64,000 bases of DNA, from the NCBI GenBank assembly GCA_965207475.1, contig OZ242278.1:1240001-1304000 (forward strand), written 5' to 3'. Positions 8,334 to 18,027 of this stretch are shown one piece after another. This stretch comes from WTFY01 sp011523795. Its GTDB lineage: Bacteria; Pseudomonadota; Gammaproteobacteria; UBA4575. The notes beneath the pieces were generated by a model. That model ran no database searches and had not been told where the DNA came from. It saw nothing but the letters and a program-made list of their open reading frames with translations. Numbering within the stretch: the first letter of the stretch is position 1; the number at the start of each line of letters is the position of its first letter. The position numbers were made by a program, and so were the translations under genes.

Positions 8334-9905
8334 ATGGCTGAACATCGAGCCCTTTTCAAATCCACTATCCTGACAGGCGGCGTCACCGCAATCTCAAGGG
8401 TGTTCGGCTACATAAGGGATGCTGTAATTTTCATTTTTCTGGGGGCAACCGGCGGCACCGACGCCTTTTTTGTCGCGTTCCGCATTCCGAATTTCCTGAG
8501 ACGCCTGTTTGCAGAAGGTGCCTTCTCACAGGCCTTCGTTCCAGTATTGTCGGAATACAAGGAACAGCGCACGAAACAGGAACTGCAGGCCCTGATCAAT
8601 CACGTTTCCGGAATGCTCGGTCTTGTCCTTCTTCTGCTGAGTGTTGCAGGAGTAATCCTGGCACCTTTGCTCATCTACATCTTTGCCCCCGGCTTTTCCG
8701 GCGATGGCACCCGTTTCGACCTTGCAGCCCAGATGCTGCGTATCACGTTTCCGTACATACTGTTCATTTCACTGACAGCCCTTTCGGCGAGTATCCTGAA
8801 CACTTTCAACCGGTTCGCGGTGCCCGCTTTTACCCCGGTGCTGCTGAACCTGTCATTGATTGCCGTAACCTTGTGGCTGGCACCGGGAATGCAGCAGCCT
8901 GTGGTAGCCCTGGCATGGGGAGTGTTCATCGCCGGCATCGCCCAGCTTGCTTTCCAGATACCCTTCCTGTCCGCCCTGGGCGTACTGCCAAGATTTTCAT
9001 TGAGCGGTGCCCGGGACGGGGTACAAAAGATCACCCGGCTGATGCTGCCAGCCATCTTTGGATCATCCGTGGTGCAGATCAACCTGCTTATCAATACCCT
9101 GATCGCCTCGTTCCTGGCAGTGGGCAGCATCAGCTGGCTGTATATTTCAGACCGTTTCGTGGAACTTCCACTGGCCATCTTCGGCGTGGCCACGGCAACC
9201 ATCATTCTGCCAAGGCTGTCCAGGCAATATGTCAACCGTTCCATGAACGAGTTCAGCCAGACACTTGACTGGGCGCTGCGGGTTTCCATATTCATTTCCA
9301 TCCCCGCGACGGTGGGCCTGATCATGCTGGCAAGCCCGATCCTGACCTCGCTGATCCAATACCGGGAGTTCACGGCCACGGATACGCTGATGGCTGCAAC
9401 GAGCCTGAAGGCCTATGCGCTGGGGTTGCCAGCCTTTATCCTTGTCAAGGTGCTGGCACCGGGATTCTATTCACGCCAAGACACCAGAACCCCGGTAAGA
9501 ATCGGTGTGATCGCGATGTTCTGCAATATCGTATTGAACCTCGTTCTTGTCTGGGTTTGGCTACGGCAGGACCTGGCCGCCCCGCATGCCGCACTGGCCC
9601 TGGCTACATCCCTGTCGGCCTACATCAATGCAGCCTTGCTGTTCCACAGGCTCAGAATTGGAACTGTTCTCATTCTGCCCGGAGGCTGGCCGAAGTTGAT
9701 CGCACAGGTCCTGGCAGCCACCGCCATAATGGGGCTCGTACTGATATGGCTGCTGCCTGAGCCATCTCAATGGGTCACCTGGGGAGGAACCACGCGCATC
9801 TTTGCACTTTTGGGCTTTATGCTGTCAGGGACTGTGCTGTATATTGGCGCGCTAGCGTTGCTGGGTGTACGCAGGAAGCATTTCGCGCTCCAGCAGCAAG
9901 GATAA
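8334..9905 (+). CDS. murJ: Lipid II flippase MurJ
   Basis: Inner-membrane flippase that moves lipid II to the periplasmic face for peptidoglycan synthesis. The 523 residues form about 14 hydrophobic segments. The N-terminal region TAISRVFGYIRDAVIFIFLG and FFVAFRIPNFLRRLFAEGAFSQ are the MviN/MurJ signature, with conserved Arg residues in the central cavity. The ribosome-binding site before the ATG at 8334 is weak. ribF follows closely on the same strand. Confidence 0.96.
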   Translation: MAEHRALFKSTILTGGVTAISRVFGYIRDAVIFIFLGATGGTDAFFVAFRIPNFLRRLFAEGAFSQAFVPVLSEYKEQRTKQELQALINHVSGMLGLVLLLLSVAGVILAPLLIYIFAPGFSGDGTRFDLAAQMLRITFPYILFISLTALSASILNTFNRFAVPAFTPVLLNLSLIAVTLWLAPGMQQPVVALAWGVFIAGIAQLAFQIPFLSALGVLPRFSLSGARDGVQKITRLMLPAIFGSSVVQINLLINTLIASFLAVGSISWLYISDRFVELPLAIFGVATATIILPRLSRQYVNRSMNEFSQTLDWALRVSIFISIPATVGLIMLASPILTSLIQYREFTATDTLMAATSLKAYALGLPAFILVKVLAPGFYSRQDTRTPVRIGVIAMFCNIVLNLVLVWVWLRQDLAAPHAALALATSLSAYINAALLFHRLRIGTVLILPGGWPKLIAQVLAATAIMGLVLIWLLPEPSQWVTWGGTTRIFALLGFMLSGTVLYIGALALLGVRRKHFALQQQG

Positions 9906-9942
9906 CTATTTTTGTTACGGTCCGGCAGTTGCCGTATATTTC

Positions 9943-10875
9943 ATGCAGTTAATTCGAGGCTTTAAAAACAGGAGAGACTTGGCGGGCGGATCTGTCGCCA
10001 CCATCGGTAATTTTGATGGCGTACACAAGGGGCATCAGGCCATTCTGGAAAAATTGCAGGCCAGAAGCGGTCAGCTAGGACTCCCTTCCATGGTCGTAAC
10101 TTTCGAACCTTCCGCAAATGAATTGTTCCTGGGCAACCAGGCTCCACCAAGGCTCACCAACCTGAGGGAAAAGTTCCGCCTGATTGAAAAGATGGGTATC
10201 AACTTTTTCGTCTGCCTTACCTTTGACCAGACACTTGCAAGCGTCCAGCCCGAGGCTTTCGTCCAGGACATTCTCATAAGCCGCTTGAACGTCAGGTACC
10301 TTACGGCCGGCGATGATTTCAGGTTCGGGAAAAATCGTACGGGTGACTATGAACTGCTGAGAAGCATGGGTGCTGCGACCGGCCTGGGTGTAGAAAACAC
10401 GCAAAGCGTTGTGGTCGATGGAGAGCGGGTCCGAAGCTCGTCCATCCGTGACCACCTAGCGGCAGGCAGGCTGGACCTTGCAGAGTCGCTGCTTGGACGG
10501 GCCTACAGCATGTCCGGACGCGTCATCCGGGGGGACCGGAAAGGCAGAACCCTTGGTTTTCCAACAGCGAATATTCCCATCAAGCGCAGATTTTCACCTG
10601 TCAATGGTGTGTTCGCCGTCAGAGTGAAGCTGGAAAACGGGAATGAGAAACTGGGCATAGCAAACGTCGGTCACCGACCCACCCTGGCCGGCACACGCAC
10701 CCTGATCGAGGTGCACCTGTTCAATTTCTCACAAGACATCTATTTCGAACACCTGACAGTTTTCTTCTGCAAGAAAATCCGTGCTGAAAAGAAATTCGGT
10801 TCGCTGGACGACTTGAAAAACCAGATTCACTTGGATTCTGAATATGCGAGGGAATACTTCGGAATTCCTGCCTGA
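9943..10875 (+). CDS. ribF: Bifunctional riboflavin kinase/FAD synthetase
   Basis: Converts riboflavin to FMN and FMN to FAD. The product has 310 residues. The N-terminal adenylyltransferase domain has GNFDGVHKGHQ and the conserved DDFRFGKNRTGD. The C-terminal kinase domain contains KGRTLGFPTANIP and GVFAVRV. ATG 9943 is used: the in-frame ATG at 9865 would overlap murJ and add an unconserved leader. It sits between murJ and ileS, the classic gammaproteobacterial order. Confidence 0.95.
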   Translation: MQLIRGFKNRRDLAGGSVATIGNFDGVHKGHQAILEKLQARSGQLGLPSMVVTFEPSANELFLGNQAPPRLTNLREKFRLIEKMGINFFVCLTFDQTLASVQPEAFVQDILISRLNVRYLTAGDDFRFGKNRTGDYELLRSMGAATGLGVENTQSVVVDGERVRSSSIRDHLAAGRLDLAESLLGRAYSMSGRVIRGDRKGRTLGFPTANIPIKRRFSPVNGVFAVRVKLENGNEKLGIANVGHRPTLAGTRTLIEVHLFNFSQDIYFEHLTVFFCKKIRAEKKFGSLDDLKNQIHLDSEYAREYFGIPA

Positions 10876-10888
10876 TTGATCTGCACAC

Positions 10889-13723
10889 ATGAGCGATTAC
10901 AAGGAAACACTGAACCTGCCAAGAACTTCCTTTCCCATGAAAGGCAGCCTCGCCCGGCGAGAACCCGAACGGCTGCAAGACTGGGAACGGAAAAATATCT
11001 ATCAGCAGATCCGCAATGTCCGCAGCGGTGCGAAGCGGTTCATCCTGCATGACGGCCCACCCTATGCAAACGGGGACATCCATATCGGACACGCGGTTAA
11101 CAAAATCCTGAAAGACATCATTGTCAAAAGCAAGACCCTGTCAGGGTACGACGCACCCTATGTGCCAGGCTGGGACTGCCATGGCTTACCCATTGAACAC
11201 CAGGTACAGAAAAAGATCGGCAAGGCAGGCAACCGGATAAGTCACAGGGAGTTTCGGGAAAGCTGCCGCAAGTACGCAGCCAGACAAATCGAAAAGCAGC
11301 GCGAAGACTTCAAGCGGCTCGGCATATTTGGCGATTGGGACCGGCCCTATCTAACCATGGATTACAGGATTGAGGCCGATATCGTGCGCGCACTGGGCAG
11401 GCTGTATGAAAAAGGTCATATCGTCAGGGGCTACAAGCCTGTCTACTGGAATGTCGTGGATGCCTCTGCCTTGGCAGAGACCGAAGTCGAGTACCGGGAA
11501 AAAACTTCACCCGCGATTGATGTCCGCTTCGCAGTGGCGGATGAAAATTCCCTGTCCGAACGTCTCGGTACACTGGACGGCCAGGGGCCTGTCTCAGTAG
11601 CCATCTGGACCACAACCCCCTGGACACTGCCAGCCAACCAGGCGGTCTGTCTCAATTCCAATATTGATTACGTGCTTGTCGAATTGACCATCGATGGCGT
11701 TCGTGAGCGCGTGCTGGTGGCCGAGGCGCTGCAGCAAGCCTGCCTGGAACGGTACCGCGCAGAGAACTGCAGGGTTGTCGAACGTTGCAAGGGCCACCGG
11801 CTCGAACACCTGGCGCTGCAGCATCCATTCTACGACAGGAGGGTACCCGTTATCCTGGGCGAGCATGTCACCACAGAAACCGGAACGGGAGCCGTCCATA
11901 CCGCACCGGACCACGGTGTCGAAGATTTCGAGGTGGGAAAGAAATACGGCATGGGCACCCTGAACCTGTTGAATGATCATGGCATATTCGTGGACCGCGC
12001 AGAGTACTTTGCGGGTGAGCACGTGCACAAGGTGGACGGCAAGATCATCGACACCCTGGCCAGTAAACGCAAGCTGCTTTGTCAAACCGAGTTGAGGCAC
12101 AGCCTTGCACACTGCTGGCGCACCAAGGTTCCTCTGATCTACCGGGCAACCCCGCAATGGTTTATCAGCATGGATTGCGAAGGCCTGCTAAAGACCGTCA
12201 TGGCACAGGTCAGCAAGGTCGCCTGGATTCCCGAATGGGGTCAGGCGCGAATCACCGGGATGCTGACAAGCAGCCCGGACTGGTGTATTTCCAGGCAACG
12301 GACCTGGGGCGTGCCGATCACATTCTTTGTCCACAAAGACACTGAAGAACCCCATCCGGACACCGTTGCACTGATTGAAAAGGTCGCGTCTGAGATTGAA
12401 CGGAAAGGCATAGATGCGTGGCATGAACTGGATGCGGCGGAACTGCTTGGAAATTCTTCAGGACAGTACAGGAAAGTAAGCGATACCCTGGATGTCTGGT
12501 TCGATTCCGGTGTGACGCACTTTGCAGTTGCACGAGAAAGGCTGGGAGTCGACCTGGAAAGCGGCAATCAGGCCGACATGTACCTTGAGGGTTCGGACCA
12601 GCATCGGGGCTGGTTTCTGTCTTCCCTGAAAACTTCAGTCGCCATGCACGGTATCGCACCGTACAAACAGGTCCTTACACACGGTTTCACGGTGGACGCC
12701 GAAGGAAAAAAGATGTCCAAGTCGCTGGGTAACGTTGTTACACCGCAAAAGATCTGCAATGCACTGGGTGCTGACATCCTGCGACTGTGGGTAGCCGCTA
12801 CCGACTACGGTGCGGAACTGAACGTCTCGGATGAGATCCTGAGCCGCACATCGGACGCATACCGGCGAATCCGCAACACCGTCCGCTACCTGCTGGGGAA
12901 CCTCCATGGTTTCAATCCGGACTGCGACCAGGTGTCCGCCAGAGACATGCTGGCCCTTGATCGATGGATTGTATACAAGACCCGAACCCTCCAGGACCAG
13001 ATCGTTCAGTTCTACCAGCAATACCAGTTCCACAGGATCTACAACCTGATCCATAACTTTTGTGTACTGGAACTTGGTGGAGACTACCTGGATATCGTCA
13101 AGGATCGGCAATACACCATGCAGGCCGGCAGCCATGCACGCAAATCAGCACAAACCGCCATGTTCCATATCGGAGAAGCGATGATCCGGTGGGTTGCACC
13201 GGTGCTTAGCTTTACTGCCGAGGAAGCCTGGCAGGAACTGCCAGGGCAACGCAGTGATACGGTTTTTGTGCAGCAATGGTACGACCTGGAAGAATTCGCA
13301 ACCCCCGGTATGGTGACAGACAAGGACTGGAAAGGCATACTCGAGACTCGCAGACACATAGGCAAGGAACTGGAGACGCTACGCAATGAGAAGAAAATCG
13401 GTTCATCACTGGATGCCGAGGTGAGCATCTGGAATGCCCCGCACTGCCTGTCAGAAATCAATAACGACGAACTGCGTTTCATATTCATCACATCCAGCGC
13501 CAGGCTGGTTGAAGACGGTGAGGCCCCGGCAACCGCAGCCAAAATCTGCAATGCGGATGGCCACACCTATTCCATTGAAGTGAAGAAATCACCTCACAGA
13601 AAGTGTATCCGCTGCTGGCACTATCGTGAGGATGTGGGAAATGATGTCCACCACCCTGAAATCTGCAGCCGCTGCGTGAGCAATCTGCCAGACGGGACGG
13701 GTGAGACACGCCTGTATGCTTAA
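10889..13723 (+). CDS. ileS: Isoleucyl-tRNA synthetase
   Basis: Class I aminoacyl-tRNA synthetase with 944 residues. The HIGH motif is in PPYANGDIHIGHAVNK and the KMSKS motif in GKKMSKSLGN. The editing domain includes TTTPWTLPANQA and TGTGAVHTAPDHG. A C-terminal zinc site is intact (CIRCWHYREDVG ... ICSRCVSNL). It is the bacterial type 1 enzyme. The stop codon overlaps the start region of lspA by 8 bases. Confidence 0.97.
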   Translation: MSDYKETLNLPRTSFPMKGSLARREPERLQDWERKNIYQQIRNVRSGAKRFILHDGPPYANGDIHIGHAVNKILKDIIVKSKTLSGYDAPYVPGWDCHGLPIEHQVQKKIGKAGNRISHREFRESCRKYAARQIEKQREDFKRLGIFGDWDRPYLTMDYRIEADIVRALGRLYEKGHIVRGYKPVYWNVVDASALAETEVEYREKTSPAIDVRFAVADENSLSERLGTLDGQGPVSVAIWTTTPWTLPANQAVCLNSNIDYVLVELTIDGVRERVLVAEALQQACLERYRAENCRVVERCKGHRLEHLALQHPFYDRRVPVILGEHVTTETGTGAVHTAPDHGVEDFEVGKKYGMGTLNLLNDHGIFVDRAEYFAGEHVHKVDGKIIDTLASKRKLLCQTELRHSLAHCWRTKVPLIYRATPQWFISMDCEGLLKTVMAQVSKVAWIPEWGQARITGMLTSSPDWCISRQRTWGVPITFFVHKDTEEPHPDTVALIEKVASEIERKGIDAWHELDAAELLGNSSGQYRKVSDTLDVWFDSGVTHFAVARERLGVDLESGNQADMYLEGSDQHRGWFLSSLKTSVAMHGIAPYKQVLTHGFTVDAEGKKMSKSLGNVVTPQKICNALGADILRLWVAATDYGAELNVSDEILSRTSDAYRRIRNTVRYLLGNLHGFNPDCDQVSARDMLALDRWIVYKTRTLQDQIVQFYQQYQFHRIYNLIHNFCVLELGGDYLDIVKDRQYTMQAGSHARKSAQTAMFHIGEAMIRWVAPVLSFTAEEAWQELPGQRSDTVFVQQWYDLEEFATPGMVTDKDWKGILETRRHIGKELETLRNEKKIGSSLDAEVSIWNAPHCLSEINNDELRFIFITSSARLVEDGEAPATAAKICNADGHTYSIEVKKSPHRKCIRCWHYREDVGNDVHHPEICSRCVSNLPDGTGETRLYA

Positions 13724-14225
13724 ATGGCTCTGGCTAAGCGCGTGCGTGTTCCTGGCCGACCGGCTTGGCAAGCAGGCTGCAGTGCGGTGGCTGGACCCGT
13801 ACGAACCGTACCCGTTCCTACCCTATTTCAACTTCTCGCTGGCCTTTAATGAAGGAGCTGCATTCAGCCTCCTCAGCGAAGCAGGGGGCTGGCAGCGCTG
13901 GTTTTTCTCCGCGCTCGCGATTGCGCTCAGCATCGTCATCCTGTTCTGGCTGAAAAACCTTGAACCGCGGGAAAAGCTCCTGGCCACCAGCCTGTCATTT
14001 GTGCTGGGCGGTGCCGTCGGCAACGTGACGGATCGAATCCTGTATGGAAAAGTAACCGACTTCATCGACTGGTATTACTATTCCAGTGATGCCTGCCTGC
14101 CCTTTTTCTTCCGGCTGCACGATGCAAGCTGCCATTGGCCCACTTTCAACCTGGCCGACTCGGCCATCTTTCTGGGTGCGATGCTGATGATCCTGCATGC
14201 ACTGTTTTCGAAGCGCCGACGCTGA
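13716..14225 (+). CDS. lspA: Lipoprotein signal peptidase (signal peptidase II)
   Basis: Inner-membrane aspartyl protease that cleaves prolipoproteins. The product has 169 residues and four hydrophobic segments. Catalytic Asp motifs are visible: GGAVGNVTDRILYGKVTDFID (first) and FNLADSAIFLG (second). An Asn-containing segment FNFSLAFNEGAAFSLL matches the family. ATG 13716 is preferred over 13701 because MLKWLW gives a normal N-terminus. Overlap with ileS shows translational coupling. Confidence 0.94.
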   Translation: MLKWLWLSACVFLADRLGKQAAVRWLDPYEPYPFLPYFNFSLAFNEGAAFSLLSEAGGWQRWFFSALAIALSIVILFWLKNLEPREKLLATSLSFVLGGAVGNVTDRILYGKVTDFIDWYYYSSDACLPFFFRLHDASCHWPTFNLADSAIFLGAMLMILHALFSKRRR

Positions 14226-14237
14226 CAGCCCACAGGA

Positions 14238-14792
14238 TCAGGCTGCACGCTCGAGTGCGGACTCTACCTCGTCCCGCTTCTGGACGCCTGCCAGTACAGC
14301 AATGACCTCCAAGGCAAAATCCATTGCTGTCCCAGGTCCCCGGGACGTCAGGATATTCCCGTCCAGTTGCACGGCGGTATTCGTGATTTCAGTCGTCTCC
14401 AGGCCCAGTGAATCCAGTACACCCGGGTAGCCAGTGGCCTTCTTGTGCTCTAGCAGTCCTGCTGTCGCTAGCACCTTGGGTGCCGCGCAGATTGCGCCAA
14501 CCGGACGACCACTGCCGGCGGTACGCTGCAGGATTCTGTGTATGCGTTCATCACGGTCCAGATGATCCGCACCCGGCAAGCCCCCCGGCAATACCACCAT
14601 ATCAAATTCCTGCTCCACAACCGCATCCAGAGAGGTGTCAGCGATGATCCGGGTACCGCGCGAGGCGGTCACAGGCTCTCCGTCCAGGCTCGCCGTAATG
14701 ACCTCGATGTCTGCACGCCGCAGCAAATCGATGATCGTCACCGCTTCCAGTTCTTCAAAGCCTTCTGCGAGAGGAACGAGTACTGTTACCAT
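14238..14792 (-). CDS. yajL: DJ-1/PfpI family protein (YajL-like)
   Basis: DJ-1 superfamily protein of 184 residues. The nucleophile elbow is GAICAAPKVLA, with the reactive Cys, and an early Glu sits in PLAEGFEELEAVT. LPGGLPGADHL also matches the ThiJ/YajL branch. Relatives are linked to oxidative-stress protection and disputed glyoxalase/deglycase or chaperone roles; the exact activity is not readable here. It is convergent with lspA. Confidence 0.85.
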   Translation of the reverse strand: MVTVLVPLAEGFEELEAVTIIDLLRRADIEVITASLDGEPVTASRGTRIIADTSLDAVVEQEFDMVVLPGGLPGADHLDRDERIHRILQRTAGSGRPVGAICAAPKVLATAGLLEHKKATGYPGVLDSLGLETTEITNTAVQLDGNILTSRGPGTAMDFALEVIAVLAGVQKRDEVESALERAA

Positions 14793-14864
14793 GATTCTGC
14801 CCTTTTAGGTGGTTCTTGCTGAAGGTAATTGTATAGACACTCTGCCGCGATTTGAATGCGCAGA

Positions 14865-16184
14865 TCAGCCGGCAGCCCTTCTCGTGTATACCATTCCCTT
14901 CAGCAGTTTCAGCGCTTCGTCGAGGGCATGGTCGGTCGTATCTCCCTCACGAGGTTTGGGCAGGATGATCACGGACGCCGGGGTTCTTGGTTCCTCCGAG
15001 CCACTCTCCGGATTATCAAGGCGGTTTTGCAGGGCTGCTTCCCCGGTTGCCGCCGGGTCGTCCGTTTCTTCCGGGTCACCGGCCTCCTTGAGCAGGATGT
15101 CCGGAACAATGCCCTCATTCTGTATGGAACGGCCCAATGGAGTGTAGTAGCGTGCAGTGGTCAGCTTCAGCGCGGTATTGTCCCTCAGTGGCAGGATGGT
15201 CTGAACGGAACCTTTCCCGAAAGAAGTCGCGCCCAGTACCGTGCCACGCTTGTGGTCCTGAATGGCCCCTGCAACGATTTCCGAGGCCGAGGCGGAACCC
15301 CGGTTAATCAACACCACTAATGGCGCCCCCTTCAGCGAATCGTTGGTGCTCGCGGAATATCTCATTTCCGAATTCTCGATGCGTCCTTTGATGTACACGA
15401 TCAGGGCACCGTCATCCAGGAAAACGTCCGAAACTCCGACAGCGCCTGTAAGCAGCCCTCCCGGGTTGTTGCGCAGGTCCAGCACCAGGCCTTGCAGGGG
15501 TTCATTGTTTTCCTGCTTCAGACTTTCGATCGCATCCAGCAGGCCTCGTGTGGTCTTGGACTGGAAGTTGGAAATTCGCACGTAGCCAAATCCCGGTTCA
15601 AGGATGCGGCTGCGAACACTGCGCACTCGAATCAGGCCTCGTGTGATCGTCAGTTTCAGGGGGGCATCTGAACCCTCGCGTATGATCGTCAGGGTGATCT
15701 CAGAACCTTCCTCTCCTCGCATCAGGCTGACGGCTTCTTCCAGGGTCAGGCCCTTTATCTGCGTGTCATCCAGCTTGATGATCAGGTCACCGGCCTGCAC
15801 ACCGGCACGCTGTGCAGGGGTATCATCAATCGGAGCAATCACTTTCACGAACCCATCCTCCATCCCGACCTCGATTCCGAGCCCTCCAAATTCCCCCGAA
15901 GTACCGATCTGAAGCTCGTGGAACTGCTCCCTGTCCAGAAAAGAGGAATGTGAGTCCAGCCCGGACAGCATGCCACGGATGGCGTTTTTCAACAGGTCGC
16001 TGTCCTCCACTTCGCTCACATAATCCCTTTTGATTCGGGCATAGACATCTGTAAACGTGCGCAGGTCGTCAAGCGGCAGTGCCACCTTTTCCGTGTCTGC
16101 CCACGTGGGCGGTGACAGGATCAGGCACAGACCCAAAATCATACCTGTCATCTGCACGGAAACTGTAAGGTGCTTGAGTTTCAT
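14865..16184 (-). CDS. S41 carboxy-terminal processing peptidase
   Basis: Periplasmic serine protease of the CtpA/CtpB type with 439 residues. An N-terminal signal sequence (LCLILSPPTWA) is followed by a lead domain (YARIKRDYVSEV), a PDZ domain around residues 85-170 (GLGIEVGMEDGFVKVIAPIDDTPA) and the S41 catalytic core. The core has the Ser in NRGSASASEIVAGA and the Lys in SFGKGSVQTILPL. GGAG precedes the ATG. It lies just downstream of envC on the same strand, a frequent pairing in gammaproteobacteria that suggests a joint role in envelope and murein-hydrolase control. Confidence 0.92.
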   Translation of the reverse strand: MKLKHLTVSVQMTGMILGLCLILSPPTWADTEKVALPLDDLRTFTDVYARIKRDYVSEVEDSDLLKNAIRGMLSGLDSHSSFLDREQFHELQIGTSGEFGGLGIEVGMEDGFVKVIAPIDDTPAQRAGVQAGDLIIKLDDTQIKGLTLEEAVSLMRGEEGSEITLTIIREGSDAPLKLTITRGLIRVRSVRSRILEPGFGYVRISNFQSKTTRGLLDAIESLKQENNEPLQGLVLDLRNNPGGLLTGAVGVSDVFLDDGALIVYIKGRIENSEMRYSASTNDSLKGAPLVVLINRGSASASEIVAGAIQDHKRGTVLGATSFGKGSVQTILPLRDNTALKLTTARYYTPLGRSIQNEGIVPDILLKEAGDPEETDDPAATGEAALQNRLDNPESGSEEPRTPASVIILPKPREGDTTDHALDEALKLLKGMVYTRRAAG

Positions 16185-16308
16185 TGAAATTCTCCGGAAT
16201 TCAACGCCATTATCCGATGCACGGGGTCAAGGTACAAATCATCCGTTCCAGTAAGCTGGACCATTCTACACTTGTACATACATTGCTTGAAGCACAGCCA
16301 GCTCGCGT

Positions 16309-17493
16309 TCATCCGGACTTCTTCTGCTGCGCGGGCTTTTTGCACCAGATTCCGGGATTGACCGGCTTGCCATGCTTTCGTATCTCGAAATACACGCCTG
16401 TACTCAGATTTCCTCCGCTGTTCCCCACCGAGGCAATTCGCTCACCCTCTCCCACCCACTCACCGGGCTGCTTGTAAAGGCCCTGGTTATGTCCGTACAG
16501 GCTCATGTAGCCGTTACCATGGTCAATGATTATCAGCAGGCCCAGTCCCCGCATCCATTCTGCAAAGACGACCCGGCCGTGAAATATGCTGTACACGTCA
16601 TTGCCGGTTCGGTTCGGAATGAACACGCCCTGCCAATACAGTTTGCGGTGCGAGAAATTTCGCAACTGGCCAAACCGGTTGCTCGGTTTGCCGGCCACCG
16701 GCCACGCCAGCCTGCCCTTTACTTCCAGAAAATCCTGACCCTGGTCGATATACGGAATATTGACCAAGGCAGCCTGCAGTTCGTCAAGCAGCGCCTCAAG
16801 TTGCTTCTTGTCTGCTTCAAGATTTGCAAGGCGGGACTGTTCATCTGAGACGCTGGCTCTCAGATGCTCCAGCACCTTTTTTCGTTTTTCCTGTTCCTCT
16901 GCAATCTGCCGTTTCTGACTCGACAGGGTCACCCGGGCCTGTCTTCCACGTTCCTGTTCCTCGGCCACCTCGGCCTGAACTTCCCTCACTGCCTCCAGCA
17001 CCTTCCTGGACTGCTCCATTTCGTGAAGACGTGCACGATGCAGGTAATCGTAATACACCAGGGTGCGACCCAGTTTCGTGTGCTCCTGCTGATTGAGCAG
17101 CAGTTTCAGTCTTTCCTGGCCACCATACAGGTATTCGGACCGGATCTGCGCGTACAGAATGTTTTGATGCCTGGCCAACCGTTTCAGCAGACCCTGCTTT
17201 CTCGATCCCAGAATACGCATGCGTTCCCGGTTTTGGGCCAGGGATGACTCGGTTGCATCGAGCTTGCGGTCAAGCTGGCCGATGCGTCTTTCAAATTTTC
17301 GCAAATCCCTTTCCAAACGACCCGCCTCACCACGGTCTTTCTCGATCCGGTGCTGACTTTTACGAATCTGCTCATGGACTGCCGCGAGCTTTCTCTCCGC
17401 TGCCTGCTGTGACGGGGCTGCAGAGATTTCTGCAGTCGCTGCAACACTGCCAAGCAGGACCATCCAGACACAGGTTATCCGGCAACCACCCAT
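16309..17493 (-). CDS. envC: Murein hydrolase activator EnvC family
   Basis: Periplasmic activator of cell-division amidases, 394 residues. After a signal peptide (VLLGSVAATAEISA) come long coiled-coil segments rich in Lys, Glu, Gln and Arg (about residues 25-240). A C-terminal LytM/M23 domain follows (RVVFAEWMRGLGLLIIIDHG, then GYMSLYGHN). The first metal-binding His-x3-Asp motif of active M23 peptidases is missing (LYWQGVFIPN in its place). This matches EnvC-type activators, which regulate rather than cleave. The protease gene follows on the same strand. Confidence 0.88.
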   Translation of the reverse strand: MGGCRITCVWMVLLGSVAATAEISAAPSQQAAERKLAAVHEQIRKSQHRIEKDRGEAGRLERDLRKFERRIGQLDRKLDATESSLAQNRERMRILGSRKQGLLKRLARHQNILYAQIRSEYLYGGQERLKLLLNQQEHTKLGRTLVYYDYLHRARLHEMEQSRKVLEAVREVQAEVAEEQERGRQARVTLSSQKRQIAEEQEKRKKVLEHLRASVSDEQSRLANLEADKKQLEALLDELQAALVNIPYIDQGQDFLEVKGRLAWPVAGKPSNRFGQLRNFSHRKLYWQGVFIPNRTGNDVYSIFHGRVVFAEWMRGLGLLIIIDHGNGYMSLYGHNQGLYKQPGEWVGEGERIASVGNSGGNLSTGVYFEIRKHGKPVNPGIWCKKPAQQKKSG

Positions 17494-17532
17494 CAGAATG
17501 CAAAGCTGAAAGCCATGTATTTCATGAATATA

Positions 17533-17562
17533 TTAGACATTTATAATATTAGCTTATACTAT
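17533..17562 (+). promoter_or_regulatory. AT-rich promoter/operator region of the ArsR-type gene
   Basis: A possible promoter TTAGAC (17533-17538) and TATACT (17555-17560) have a 16-base spacer. Overlapping it is an imperfect inverted repeat, ATAATATTAG followed by CTTATACTAT (17543-17562), and TATTAG occurs twice (17531-17536 and 17547-17552). Such a dyad over the promoter is what an autoregulating ArsR-family repressor would bind. The block is far more AT-rich than its surroundings. Inference only. Confidence 0.4.
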
Positions 17563-17616
17563 ATACCTATAAGAAGTACGGGAGCATGGGAGCAGGATCG
17601 TCTCCGGCAAGTTATC

Positions 17617-17937
17617 ATGAACGTAAGTGCAGAAGAACTCGTTTACCAGGAAAAAGATATCGAACAGGCAGCGAGATCTCTCAAGGCCATGTCTCACCCA
17701 TTGCGGTTGAAAATCCTCTGCGTCTTGGGTCAACGCGAAATCAGCGTGCAGGATATCGTTTGCAATGTAGGCACGTCCCAGAGCAATATCTCACAGCATT
17801 TGGCCATTTTAAGGGATAAGGGTATATTGGACTGCAGAAAAGATGCAAACAGGGTCTTTTACCGGGTAGGAGACGAACGCACGCTGAAACTGATTGAAAT
17901 GATGCAACAGGTATTCTGTTCAGCCAAGCATTCCTAA
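17617..17937 (+). CDS. ArsR-family regulator, BigR/SqrR-like persulfide sensor
   Basis: Winged-helix repressor of 106 residues. The recognition helix region is VGTSQSNISQHLAILRDKGI and the wing is CRKDANRVFYRV. Two cysteines, C35 (LRLKILC) and C101 (QQVFC), are 66 residues apart. They sit at the same structural places as the persulfide-reactive pair of BigR (C42/C108) and SqrR (C41/C107), whose spacing is also 66. Two more cysteines (C49, C73) are present. The typical arsenic or zinc motifs of other ArsR proteins are not seen. It is followed by a rhodanese and a glutaredoxin, which fits control of sulfane-sulfur handling. ATG 17617 was chosen because the frame upstream is AT-rich promoter sequence. 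Confidence 0.75.
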   Translation: MNVSAEELVYQEKDIEQAARSLKAMSHPLRLKILCVLGQREISVQDIVCNVGTSQSNISQHLAILRDKGILDCRKDANRVFYRVGDERTLKLIEMMQQVFCSAKHS

Positions 17938-18027
17938 GACCGTATTCCTGTACAGGGCCGCCTGTGCAACCGGTGCATTGGATGGCCTCAGGCGATGCAC
18001 CAACCAGTTACTTACTCCACATACAGA